Origin: Ephydatia muelleri
Lineage: Eukaryota > Porifera > Demospongiae > Spongillida > Spongillidae
Reading direction: 5' to 3'
Assembly: GCA_013339895.1 (NCBI GenBank)
Contig: JABACO010000001.1
Location: forward strand, 12,529,735-12,593,734
Length of the DNA: 64,000 nt
Below, one piece after another: positions 1-12,293 of the stretch. The position numbers and the translations under genes were made by a program. How positions within the stretch are numbered: position 1 is the first letter of the stretch; each line of letters begins with the position of its first letter. The notes beneath the pieces are model-generated. The model did no database searches and was not told where the DNA came from. It worked only from the letters and a program-made list of their open reading frames with translations.

Positions 1-109
1 TGTCAATGCAAATACATTACAGGTTTGCAGTACTGTACAAGCTCTGGTTAAAGTAATGTGCACTTGTAAGCTTATTGATTGAGTACCTAACCTCCAGGCT
101 TAAGGCCGG

Positions 110-259
110 CATACACGGGGCGACTTCCTGCCGCATGCAACTCAAATGAATGTGCCGCAAACCATCAGTAAACTAAACAATTACGGAACTTTTACCCATA
201 TTAATTCGAGTTGCATGCGACAAGTCGGCAGGAAGTCGCCCCGTGTATGCCGACCTTTA
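110..259. mobile_element. Short inverted-repeat element (MITE-like), copy 1
   Basis: The ends are inverted copies of one another over about 40 bp (cggcatacacggggcgact on the left, its complement on the right), with a short AT-rich centre. No reading frame is inside. The same element lies at 45000-45167 in the matching place of the second ephrin-like gene, so it was inserted before the two gene copies separated. The superfamily cannot be told because no clear target duplication is visible. Confidence 0.7.
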
Positions 260-402
260 CTATACAATACAAAGCTGTACATGTACATGTATTAGGAACA
301 GTTGTTGGACAGTACATTACCTGCTTGCATGCAGATGTACAGGTGACCAGAGTGTTTGTATTGCTCACACGCAGCCGCCTCCCCACACTTCCTCTTCCCC
401 AG

Positions 403-3400
403 GCTTTGGCAATATGACAAATCCGAATTACTATTCTGTATCTGGAGGGGAATGCCCTCTGGGGCTCAAGATGGTCGTCTACATACCATGTACGTTTAGG
501 TTCACGGAGTCAGTCATCACACTTGTACCTAAGCCATGCACACCTCGTATTATGCATGTGCTTTAATTAAAATGTATATATCAGTACTGTGCAGCATGTT
601 AAATGCACTGTGGATTACTGAACACCATAGTGTGCATGTGCATGGGTGTACCAGGTGTTTACCTCTACACACATGTGCTCGTGGTACACACATGCGCACA
701 CACATACCGTGTGCACGCAAACACATCCATTCGTCCAGAACCACTTAGTAAGCACACATTGCTTCACACTGCAGGTGGCAACAATTGCAGTCGATGTGAC
801 AGCACGACTCTCCCAAGCAGATGCCTCGAATGTAACCCTGGATACTGTTTGGATAATATCACATCTACCTGTGTACCAAGTAAGCAAATACCTTGTTGCT
901 TTGGTTCAGTTGGGGGAACATGATAAATCCTAATGCCTAGACAGTGTTGTCACTCCTTGCTTCTTTCTGACACCTACAGGCAGGTTTTCTGATTGTATTG
1001 TGTGCCGCTCTGCAGGTTTGTGTGTCCATTGTAACTGTGTATTATGTGTGTTTGCACATTTATGTATTTCAATGTACTGTCCACATACACTGTACATGTA
1101 CACTTGCTGTATGCACATTGTGTAAGTATGGTGCATTCATTTACCTAACGATCCATCCATTTTATATGAGTGTACTGTACATGTGGGTGTGCATGCATAG
1201 TATGATGTGTCACTTCCACTGGTGGTCCCGGGAGGTCTTGTGACTCTCTGGGCACTGTGTACAAAGTGTTGTCATTTCATACACCATTCTGTTGACCACT
1301 AGTGATATGCTTGCATGTACATGTATGTGTCCCATCAATGTGTGTGGTGGTTTTATTTTCATTGTATCATTCAGCAGGTAGCAATCAGGTGTGCACAGCA
1401 TGTGCAAATGGCCTTGTTGTAATTAACGGCATCTGCTCAGTGAATACAGGTACTGCTATTACCTTAGTGTCCTACGTGTCCAATCTACACAATGCACGGT
1501 GTACCTTTTGTTTTTGTAGCTACAGCATGTCCTGCGAATTATCACTGACTGTTAAAGTGTTGCAGTCAAGTAGCATCCATGGTCATTTTCTGAATTTCAT
1601 TAGCAGGATTGTTTGGTGCAGAAATGTTGTTTTGTGAAACTGTGAAGGGTGAATATGAGACACACTTAGGATGTCTGGATTTCCAACTGAGTATTGATAT
1701 CTGCATGTACATGTACAGTGTGTGTCTAATGGATACTAGCATGCACACAGTAAGACTGCAAGACCATGTAGTTGTGTCCTTGTATATTTATATGCAAAGT
1801 GTTGAATGGTCTTTGCACTTTGCATGCTCTGTGTGAGCCATGTTCCAATTGAGGTCAAATGAATCCAATCTACATGCACACGTCTGTATTAAAGGTTTCT
1901 GAGGTACAATAGCAAGAATTTGATTACTTGTACATGTATGCTTTATTTATCTTATTGGCTAAGTTTGAAATTTTTAACCTAAGATATAAGTGTTATAATA
2001 TGACGAGTGGTTTTGTGTTTTTTTTTGCTTGATCCATGTGTCAAAAGTAGCAAGGAAGATTTTGCTATGAGTATTGTACCGCTTGTTGTATATTAAGCAC
2101 TTGTTGTATATTAAGCACTTGTTGTATATTAAGCACTTGTTGTATTTTAAGCGCAACTGTTTATGATCATGTTTGAGCAATGCTATCCTTGCAACGATTT
2201 GCACTATGTGGTGCATGTTTCATATTGAGATATCCACATCATCCCCTTACAAAATGTTGGTCATGTTGTCAAGTGAATCCAATCTACATGCACACGTCTG
2301 TATTAATCGTTTCTGAGGTACAATAGCAATAATTTCATTACTTGTACAGTGTACATGTACGCTTTGTTTATTTTTACAGATGGTAACACGACTCCAAACA
2401 TGTTTAGTTCGACAAGCATCACAGGTTAGTTTGTTGTATGGGTGCTGAAGCAATGATACTGTACCATCTACATGTAGTTAGATGATTCAGCACATGAACA
2501 TGCTATTTTATCCTATTGGCTAAGTTTGAAATTTTTTAACCTAAGATATAAGTCTTATAATATGACTGTCATCATTTCTTGTAGTTTTTGTTTAATCGAA
2601 CCAATGGTTTTGTGGTTTTTTTTGCTTGATCCATGTGACAAAAGTAGCAAGGAAGTATTTGCTATGAGCATTGTACCTGGGACTATTAAGCGCAATTGTT
2701 TATGATTGATTATGTTTGAGCTACGCTATCCTTGCAATGATTTGCACTACGTGGTTGTATATTTCACAATGAGATATCCACATCATCCCCTTACAAAAAT
2801 GTTATTCGTGTTGTCACCCTGGTTCCAATCGTAATGATTGCAGTTAGCTTTCAATTCTGTTGCGTCCAGCATCTCGAACACATGCTGCTTGTCTTCTTTG
2901 GCATTTTGCTATATATTGTCGACGATATGGTAACTGATATCCGTGGTCCAATTCATTGGTCTGATATTTTAAAAATCGCCATACCTTGTGCACATTTCAA
3001 GAGTTTCGAGAAGGTGTGTGCCTGCAAGTTAGCAAACTTATTATCATGCAAACCACAAATGATGCATGTCACATGACTACATGTAAAAGGTAATTACTGT
3101 TCTTGATGTTTAAAATTAAGTGCTGTAGCTAGAAAACGAAGTGGCTTAAGTAATAAATTGCATTATCATTAAGTCCTTGTTCTTCCATGTTTTTATTTTC
3201 TTTTTGAGTGCAATTAAATATCCAGATGCCATTTATGCAGCACCTGTTTGGCAGACAGCCACAGGAAGTCAATTTGAGCAGCTACATGTAACATGATGTC
3301 TGACAAGCATACATGTACATCACTAACTAGCAACTGATCTGTCTATTCTTCAGGCCCTCCATACCTTGCAATAAAAAATATGCCAGTTATGTGTTTGGCA

Positions 3401-6400
3401 ACCCACAGCCAGGGAAGGGATGGTCACCAAGGCACACTATGACAATAGCTAAGGCAGCTATTTGAGCAAGAAAAGTACACCTTGACCATGCCTTGTATAA
3501 GCTAAGCTGTCTTCATGTAGCAAATCCACTGATGGATGCATTAAAGTTATAATCATACACATGATTCCACAAATGCTTGTTGTACCTGAGCACCTGCCGG
3601 AATGTAACACAGCAAAGAAACAAGCTTGGGCAAAGCCTCCACTAGCATCTCCTAATTGCGTTTTTCTTATTGAATCTCATGTATTTTCGGCCTTCATATG
3701 CAGTAAATGTATGTATGACAAATGGTAGCCTTTACACCCAACTGAAATTCATAATTTCCTATGTGTTAAGATGGTTTAATAAACAGGGAAGGAAGTAGAC
3801 TCTATGGATACAATTGGATTGCAGATAGCACTCGAAATATTGCTATCATCACTACTGCACTAATGCAACTAAGGCAGGCATAATCCTGCTCATGCAGCCA
3901 ACCTATACCTGCACAGCCCTGCCATAACAACCATTCACACCTCTTAAAATATGATACAGCCATACATCTATATACAACGTACTGTCTTGTATTAATATAC
4001 TATATATTTGCATCATAAAGAATTTGTTGTTTTTCTTTATGTCGCACGAAACATTAATTACAACGAACATTTCTGGAATTATGATACACTGTAGATAGCA
4101 TTGTGGTCCTGGGAGAAGACATCTATGTCGTGATTCTCTGCACACATGCTGTGTCAAGTGAGCATATGCTTAAATGCTGCAATCTTGATAGGACCAGGTT
4201 TGCTGAAATGTAGTAGCCAATGGACAAAAACTTTCTTATCTTTTTTCGGACCAGGCACTTTTAGTCCTTTGTAACACTCTCATCAGAGCCTCATTATGAT
4301 AGCACTGTGCTTATTCAATAGTATTCAAAGATCAGAATGCCATCCTTCACAACGTACCTTGAATACCATGCATTATGCAGAATGCCACTTGAACTCATCT
4401 GAAACAGATGACAATCAAATAGTAGTCCACATTACCATATCTACATGTACTGTAGGTTGTGAAAAAAACTGCTTTCCTCAGCAAATTTCACTTGTAAGAA
4501 AATCATCTTTGGCATCTACTGTAGGGATGCTACAAATCTTAGCATCCATCAAACATGGGTGAACATCATCCAAGTTCAGCATCCAAAATGATTTCATTCC
4601 ACACATGACACATCTCACTTCTTGGCAACACTCTCGGCCCTTTCCTTCAGCGTGAGTACAGCAGTTGTTTGACTTCCCTCTCTTAGATTGTCTCTTGTCA
4701 TCTGAAATGATGGGCACACACATGTAGGTACCAAGAATTATTTTATCAGATTCACAACCACCTGTAGAAATAATTCAGTTTCTAGTATACACACAGTACT
4801 GTATACACATGCATAGCATGAATCTAAGTACTATTAATTACAGTGGTTGACCACTAAATATAAACAATGGTTACCTGCTGTGTGAATGTCAATAGGCTTG
4901 ATTGCTTCCACCATTTTACACCAGCTGTAGTGTCCTCCTTTGTAATAACTTCTCAGCCATTCTCAATATCGACAATTAATACAAACTGTAGTATTTATGG
5001 ATAATTATGTTGTAATTGTAGTTAAATTGTCAGGCTATTTTGAGTGATTTGAACTTATATTTAAGTACTGGGCTTCCTGACTCTACTTGTGTCCCAGCTA
5101 AATAAGCAAGTGGCACACCCTTGCAAAATTGAAACCCCATACAATTCTGATACCTATGGCCATATGCTTGGCACTGACAAGATCTGGCGCCCAACCCAGC
5201 TGACTTTGCTGATGACGGGTCATGTGCTATTCTGCCATCTTGCAGACTGCGGATGAAATCCTTCCCCTTCTTCTTGCCTTCCACTAGGTTACTGTTCACT
5301 CACAGATGCTACTCATTCCACCTTATCCAAAGGCTTTGCCACAGCCTGCTGAGAATAAGGTTTTGCAATCATGCTGAGCATCCGGAAACCGGGCTATATA
5401 CCTGCACGGTGTACATGTAGATTGGATTGCGATAGTGTGGCACACATGTCTGGTGTAGATGATGCACAATGCACAGTCCATGTAATTTTGGTGTGTGCAA
5501 TATGTTGAATGGCTTGCATATTGCAATGCTCAATGTATTGTTTCAATTGAATTATTTAGCTTCACCCATATTACTTAGTACCTTTACTACTGGCTGGATG
5601 CTTGCATGATTATTAACATGTACATTTACATGTACGCAGTATGTACAGGTGGTGAAAGTCATATGTCTGTTTGCATAAACAGTAAAGTGGTTAATGTATA
5701 CCATATGTTTGCATTGTGTTTGCATGTGTACACGTAGGCACCTCCACCAACATAGAACTTGGCCAACAGAACACCACAGCACGATCAAGCTCATCAATTT
5801 CATTAAGCACAAACATGCTAGGTTATATACGATTTTAGGGCTGACTGTTGCAAAATAGAAAAGAAACAAGGTTGTTACATGTACATTGGTGACTCTTGAA
5901 AAAAGTTGCAACATGGGGTGAAAATGACATGCAGGGAGCCCTACGTGAGAGAGAGAAAGAGAGGTGGGAGGAAGATTAAAAGATTTAGGGCTCACAGCAC
6001 TCTCTCCTGTACATGTAGGGTTCTTAATGCCAGTGCTACAGAATGCTGGTACTACACATGTACTGTACACTTTACTAGTGCTGGCAGGCATACATGTATG
6101 CTGTAGAGACATGTGTAGTACATGGAAATATGTGTTGTGTCTGTTTGCATGTACATATACCACCTGTATACCTTTTGTAAATCTTAATCAATCAGCGATT
6201 GCAGCTGGTACTGGTGGTGGTTTGCTTGTGACCCTGTTGTTGTTCAGCTGCTGCTGTGTACTGCTTTATTGCTACTGCAAACCTCAGAGCAAGGTTGGGG
6301 TGATGGTGGCTACTAAACAGGTGGGCATGGATGTCATTCTATTGTGCGTAGGTTGAGGGAGAAAGATTTGATCCGCACTGTACCTTCTTGGTACTGTTGT

Positions 6401-6921
6401 GCAGTGTGTGTTGGCACGTTTGTACACACTCTTGTATGTACAGTTATTGAGTATATGTATACCGTATGTGCATGCTGGGTTATAATGTATAGATGTACAG
6501 CTGTACTTTCTCACGTTCTTAGTACAGGTTACGGCCCACAGTCTTCTATACATCCTAGTAGCCAACTATTAAATGATTAGGGGTACTTTACATCGACAGT
6601 ACAGTGTACATATGCATGGTACAGGTATTGAAGTGTATTTATTTGTAAAATTTATATTGAAGTCACAGATTTATGTGTATACATTTAGCATTTACAATTT
6701 TCACTGACATGTGTACACTTACATGTACATGTATGTGTACATGTTGTACAGTTTAGAGTACCATGTTCTTAATCAGTCATAGATAGCTGACCAGAAAAAT
6801 GTGATCTTATAACTTTGTAGCAGAAGTTATAAATTCTCTATCATATCAGGAGATTGCTTCTACCACCATGAATGGAAATGAAACTGTTAGTCAACAATTC
6901 AGTGACACCATAAAGAATTAG
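403..6921 (+). CDS. Ephrin-like single-pass membrane protein, copy 1 (3' exons only)
   Basis: Seven exons read here: 403-489, 775-879, 980-1015, 1378-1449, 2380-2424, 6196-6320 and 6850-6921. Each is flanked by AG and GT, and the phases join: phase 1 up to the membrane exon, phase 0 after it. The first exon ends the ephrin fold (GGECPLGLKMVVYIP). The next three are cysteine-rich (CSRCDSTTLPSRCLEC; VCTACANGL), then a short Thr/Ser stalk (2380-2424). The sixth exon carries a hydrophobic helix (GGGLLVTLLLFSCCCVLLY) followed by a basic juxtamembrane. The last exon ends in TAG after QFSDTIKN, giving a cytoplasmic tail of roughly 40 residues. The start and the ephrin core exons must lie before base 1. 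The end of the 980 exon is uncertain (its donor is gtttgt). The family acts as cell-surface ligands in contact signalling; that role here is inferred. Exon 403-489 differs from copy 2 at 5 of 87 bases. Confidence 0.65.
1845..2800. repeat. Local duplication around the stalk exon, with an 18-bp tandem array
   Basis: The stretch starting with gaatccaatctacatgcaca at about 1860 recurs at about 2274. The following part (attggctaagtttgaaattt) at about 1953 recurs at about 2515, with matching flanks out to about 2245 and 2800. The second unit contains the stalk exon 2380-2424; the first lacks it. Inside the first unit, at 2083-2150, an 18-bp unit (ttgtatattaagcacttg) repeats about four times. Confidence 0.7.
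2800..6190. other. Expanded intron of ephrin-like copy 1, no gene recognised
   Basis: This 3.4-kb stretch lies between the stalk exon and the membrane exon. The matching intron in copy 2 is only about 320 bp (47084-47404), so most of this DNA was inserted or gained in copy 1. Reading frames inside are short or low complexity. A minus-strand frame of 203 codons at 5552-6163 has no recognisable domain and is treated as chance. No clear terminal repeats were found. Confidence 0.6.
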
Positions 6922-8165
6922 TAGTAAGTTGATAGGTGCAAACATTGTTGTCATTGCATGGTGTACTAAAGTGCCTAGAAGCTTGTATCTTGTGTACTGT
7001 ACGAGAATTCACTGGCATGTTCTCTTGTTCTGCAATTGATAATAAAAAGACTTATTAAAATGTTCACTTGACTTACACTGCAACTCTGTTTTTCTGTTGC
7101 AATGCCGTCATTATGGAATTATAGTTTACATGTAGATATACATGCTAGAAATTGAAAATTAATGTACTGTACAATTTCTTATGTTTGTCTTGAAAACAAT
7201 TAACTTTAAATCTACATGTAGATTTACATGTTGTGGTCTTTAGTAGCACATCAACAAATGAACAAATAAACATCACACTGTAGTTTTACGATGATGCGAT
7301 GCACGTACAGTGTAGGTGTCTTTTAAGATTGTTCGGCACTGTATGGTTTAAAGAACTCAAGTACAGTATTTGGAGCTTCAGATGATTCACCTATGTTAAG
7401 TATAATTATGTATTGCTAAACGCAATCTAGGCTGTCAATCTCTATTAATAACTTATAACTGTAGATCAAATTGAAGTAGAATCCTTACATGTACATATAT
7501 GCCTATGCAATAAGGCATACCTAATCCTGCTCAATACCAGACATGCAGTTTATAGCCTGCAATGGTGTAGAGTTAGAAAAAATATATATATATAATTATG
7601 CATGTTTATGTACTTATATACTTTACTCACCTCTGGACACACCTCTTCCTTTCCGGTTTGATCTATAAAAATTTAATCAACTATTTATAAATTTAGCTGC
7701 ATGGTTTCATGTCACAAATACAGATTTAAACCTGCAAGGAGTTTGAGGTTAGGAGCAAGTAGTGCACACCTCAAGGGACTTATCTTCAAGGTTGAGTAAA
7801 AAGTTAGGGCAAGGTCGTATAAAGTGATTTCATGATCTAGTAAAGCATTTAGGCTCTGGGACTCGCAACTATAACTAAGAAGCTTATTACACTCGCTAAT
7901 ACCAGAGATAGTATTGTATTGACAGTACATGTAGTTAATAATAAAGGTTTTGTAACCATCATTCTGCTCTAACTTACCCCAAGTCTAGATGACACCATAC
8001 AACACTTCCTCTTCCAAGATTCCTGCATCCACCTCTGTAATATTTCTTGCATGTAAAGCTCTGACAATTTGTAAGCTACTTAAATCTTCGAATATGCATA
8101 TTACTTCACAAAGTGGTATGGAACTAAACCCCATAAGAAGAAAACATCGCTAGTATTATATTATT
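6922..8165. other. Gene-free stretch after copy 1
   Basis: Similarity to copy 2 continues to about 7100 as probable 3' flank. Beyond that the DNA is AT-rich, with scattered acatgta palindromes. Only short unsupported frames are present. Confidence 0.5.
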
Positions 8166-8169
8166 AAAT

Positions 8170-8410
8170 GGGACAGTTTCCGCGAAAATTGCCCCACGGT
8201 TAAAATGTTATAAAAATGCATCGCGTTTGAATCGCTATAACTTCCCAACGGATAACGCTATCGACTTCCTATTTTCAACACTTCATAGTGAAACGGTGTG
8301 GTATGAAGTGTTGAAAATAGGAAGTCGATAGCGTTATCCGTTGGGAAGTTATAGCGATTCAAACGCGATGCATTTTTATAACATTTTAACCGTGGGGCGG
8401 AAACTGTCCC
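8170..8410. mobile_element. Near-perfect fold-back element, GGGACAG family
   Basis: The left arm (8170-8287) and right arm (8302-8410) are complementary except for one gap of about 10 nt in the right arm, around a 14-nt loop. The ends read GGGACAGTTTCC and GGAAACTGTCCC. They are flanked by AAAT on both sides (8166-8169 and 8411-8414), which looks like a target duplication. It has no coding content, so it is a non-autonomous element. The nearly identical arms suggest a recent insertion. A longer relative lies at 30555-31102. Confidence 0.85.
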
Positions 8411-9870
8411 AAATACTATTATTGGCTATTATTAAGTCCTATCCGTGGACTTCACTTGATTTTAATAATAAAATTATTGTAGCAAAATCAATTTTATTGC
8501 ATCAACACTATTTTTAACTGTGCATTACTTTAAAACTTCTATCTTCTCTGTATCAGGTACATGTAATAACTACTTTCAAACTGGCATGTACATACATAGC
8601 CGTTGTGAGACACCCTGTACATGTACTGTACTGTACATGTGTTTTGCACAACGTACACTGTATACATGTATATGTACACAATTATTGATGGTTGTCGTAC
8701 TGCGACTGGCACTTAAAATGATTTGTAGCATGTGAATTTACTGAATAGTGTTCTTCTATTGTCACTGATTGTATCATCTCTCCAATGAAGTTTTAGTATT
8801 ATGGCTATTGTAAATTAATTTTTCTTTGCCCCCTACCAGTAGATGTAGATAGGGCCATTCATGAAAACGGATTATCCAAGGTGGCCTTCCTTCTCAGTCT
8901 TCTGTTCAATACAAGCAATCCATGGAGTACAAGACTGCTGCTGTAATTTCACTACAACCCACATCAGCACCCAGTGTGCTACATGTTATTGTACAGACGC
9001 ATTGAAAATGAATTACGTGTATCTATTATGCATATACACAATTACAATGTGCATTAGGTGGGTTGGGGGGGGGGGCGGAGGGGGGGGGGGGGATATAACC
9101 ACAATAACCGCCAGTACGTAATATGTTTTCTCGTAAAATGGTTAGTAAACCTTAAAACTTAGAAGCTTAGAGCCCAAGCGTGGAAGAAATGAAAGGTAAA
9201 GCGCCTATCCCAGTGAATAGTAAAGACGCCACGATGGAGCTTTCATAGACTTACGTAAAATGATACCACTCCAAAAAAAACGACCTGCTAGTGGGCTCCA
9301 TGAAAGCAGGTTTAGCATTTGGTAAGATCCTCATGGCCAGCAATTGAGGACATAAATTATTTGAATTCCGTAATACGCGTAATAAAATTATTGTACATGG
9401 AGTCTATGGGTAATTTCTATCAATCGCACACAGTTTAGTACCAAAGACTTGTAGTAAAGTTTATAAACCTACGTATGATACAGGGACTAATAACACATTG
9501 TTTGTATATCTTCTGTTCTGTAAAAATTTGCCCCATCAATTTCAAAACGGGGTTTTGTTTTACTGCATACATTTAATGGCTGGCATACTTTTGATCACTA
9601 CTTTCCCTTTCTGATTTTACCGCGTGGACATTGTATTGAAGATTATAAAGTGGATTCTGAAACCAAAGCTATTTGCATATTTGTATGTGTAAATAGCATA
9701 TCTACCACATGTGCACGTCTATTTCTAGATTCAAGTATGTGAATTCTAGTACCCCGTTCAAGCCATAAATCATTAATAATGAATTAAACGTCATAACGTT
9801 GCAGCCCAAGCACTCCTCAAAGCCTTGCTTCTTGTACGATACTACTATACCACTACCCGGCCAACTCTCA
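8411..9870. other. Gene-free stretch with G-rich tract
   Basis: No supported gene is here. A G-rich tract occupies about 9060-9093. Reading frames are short and lack recognisable domains. Confidence 0.5.
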
Positions 9871-9873
9871 GAC

Positions 9874-12293
9874 ATGGCACACGACCCCGGTCGTGTGTCC
9901 GTGGAGTATGTTGGAACGATGTTTCCTAGCTTGGTACGTTTTGTTACGATAAGCTATATTGCTATAATATGAGTTAACACTCAGCAACAGCCATCACCAA
10001 ACAGCGAGACTATTAACACTCAGCAACAGCCATCACCAAACAGCGAGACTATAGGTTTTTTTTTGACAGTATTTTACGCAAGGTATAGGTAGGTACTTCA
10101 ATATTTGACGTACGTGTACCGAAAAAGTGGTAACCGAAATAACGAGTAAAAATTGTGACGGAAGTGATGGATTGAAATTGTACGGGACATAGAAACGAAG
10201 GCTAGTTTGTATTGGTTTGGTAGCAATTGAGGACTCTGCTGTGCTTTTCAGAGGATACTAAATTATCTAAGCCTTTGTGCAGTCAAAACCTAGAAAACTA
10301 CACTTGTTCAATATTTCTGGCGGGCTGAAATAATGGTTGTTTTTCATATTAGCAAAACTTTTATACGTGTTGAGCGGCGGGGATAGAGTTCTGATAAACA
10401 GGTTCCAAAGGTTATTATCCACTTGCATTTCTTTTTTCATGGACTTCAGACGATTCCCAAGGTGTTATCAAATGCCCTACGTGTTTGCACTTGGTATACG
10501 CTCTGTGTAAAACCAAATCACTTACAAAGTCTCCTAGTACAACAAGCACTGTTTTTTTAACTAGTTTTTGTAACTTTTAAAACAGCAGAAAAGAGTTTTA
10601 TGTATCGAATGATCGAGCACATTATAACTCTAATTAGAGTGTACCTTAATCTTCGAGCGGCGCAACTTTTTAGTTAAGATTCCTTTCATGGCTAATGCAA
10701 CACTACTAGGGATTGCAATTCTGCAATTTACAACCGATTTCCAAGATGCTTTTTAAACAAGGTTTTCATTTCAAGCCTAGTCTCCAGGCCATTTATACTG
10801 ACTTACTTTTACGGTCACGAAGTAAATGTCGAAATATACCTAGACGTTGTAAACAAATGTGTCATTTTTTTATATTACTGCTAATGATTTTAACAAGCAT
10901 CTTGAAAAATTTAGAAGTGGTATGAGTGCTGGCAATATTCTACAGGCTGCATGCAGTACTAAGAAAAGGATTGGTGATGTATACAAATAAGCATTTCAGA
11001 CACTGCCATAAAAGTGACTTCTCTGCAAGCTGGAGTATTTGTCAACATGGATGCCTTACAGAGGTCAATACAACGTTTCACAGATACAATACTGAAGAAG
11101 CATGCATGTAGATCGGAATTGGGATGTCATAATTAATCTGCTAGATGAGCAATTTATCCTTCCAATTCAAACCCTTTCAGCACCTCATACTTCTACCTCA
11201 TTGTGTCCAGTAGTTGACAAGCCAAGTAGTTCTTATTGTTCCATCTCACGGAAGCTAAGAATCCACTGTGAACGATGCAAGTTTACACAGACAATTGAAA
11301 CTAAAGGAGATTTTGATTTCAAAGCAGCTTCTCAAGCAAAATTTTTCAAACTATAAGAAACAGAAAGGTCAAAAATGCCAAAAGGTACTGCTACGTACTG
11401 GAAACATGATGAAAATCAGGATGACGGAGATGACGTTACAATGACCATTTATGAGTTCTTAGTGACTATGTTACTGATGACCTGTACATACTTGAAATCG
11501 TTATTTAGTCTTATGTATATGTGTACCCTACATGTAGTTACGTTCTGGCATGATAACGTTCAATGGTTCAATGGCTGCAGTAAAGAGAACATAAACCGTC
11601 ACAATTTTTTCTACGATCGCGCATACTGTACCGTTCACTCAAAATGCAATGTTTGGAACGCTGTAACTTTTGAGATACTAATCCAAATATGATGCATAAG
11701 GTGTCGTTCTGCAGCATTTTTTGTGCTCTTGTAGAGGGTAATAAAATCGCAGCACAAAACACGATTTAAAAAAATCGTGAAGTACCTACTATAGTATAGG
11801 TTATACGTTATAACTGAAAGCTATATGCAGCCTTCTCTGTGATCACGCGTACGTAGGATTTTGATCGAAACACGAAGTGTGCAAGCAACTTCCCACCGCA
11901 TGTACGATCCATATGAATAGGGAAGCCCTAGCTGCTAGAACGCCACAGTGCACCACACGCATCAACGCATAATTCCCACAAACGCGAAATACAAGGCAAT
12001 TCTTGCGCGATCGCGTGTCATATAGGTTGTGCCTTCAAAGTTGTACCACAATATCAGCGAAGAGTCTGAGATACGCTTGTTTATGTGTGCCGATTGCGAG
12101 TCGATGGTGCATGGTTTCCTTCTCAGCACATACAACTCACTGCCCGGTGGTGGAGTCACCAAGATTACTGATATTATATATTTATGGTACAGCAGGTCAC
12201 CATTAATTCGTTGCTGATGCCTTAATTGAGCTGGAGTACCGACTCGAAATAGAGATGGTTATTCCGTATTACTACCAGTTGTTACTTCGGCGG
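9874..12293 (+). CDS. Candidate 5' exons of an unrecognised gene
   Basis: An exon at 9874-9933 starts with ATG (MAHDPGRVSVEYVG...), runs exactly 20 codons and meets a gtacgt donor in phase 0. An AG at 12024-12025 opens a second exon (12026-12195) in the matching phase, encoding a run with IRLFMCADCESMVHGF and YNSLPGGGVTKITDIIYLWY. A third coding-like stretch (IELEYRLEIEMVIPYYYQ) ends at a gtgagt donor at 12294, but its frame does not join the second exon directly, so either an unseen splice or an indel lies near 12196-12215. I do not recognise the protein. It may be the beginning of the family X copy just downstream or an independent host gene. Confidence 0.35.
9974..10051. repeat. 39-bp tandem duplication
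   Basis: Two identical 39-bp units (9974-10012 and 10013-10051), each beginning ttaacactcagcaacagcca, lie directly after the candidate first exon. Confidence 0.85.
10100..12020. other. Intron or intergenic DNA with weak coding traces
   Basis: Short plus-strand frames at about 10930-11356 contain a Cys pair (IHCERCKFTQTIETKG), but stops interrupt them and no family was recognised. The rest shows nothing supportable. Confidence 0.35.

Noticed and set aside
4478-4723. Minus-strand frame with a CCQE-type motif resembling the C-terminal cysteine-rich domain of P2X7-like proteins
   Set aside because: Only about 40 residues match loosely, the expected downstream residues are missing and no exon borders support it.
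5552-6163. 203-codon minus-strand frame opposite the membrane exon region
   Set aside because: No recognisable domain, many Cys/His/Val runs from acatgta-rich DNA, and it overlaps the ephrin-like locus on the other strand. Probably chance.
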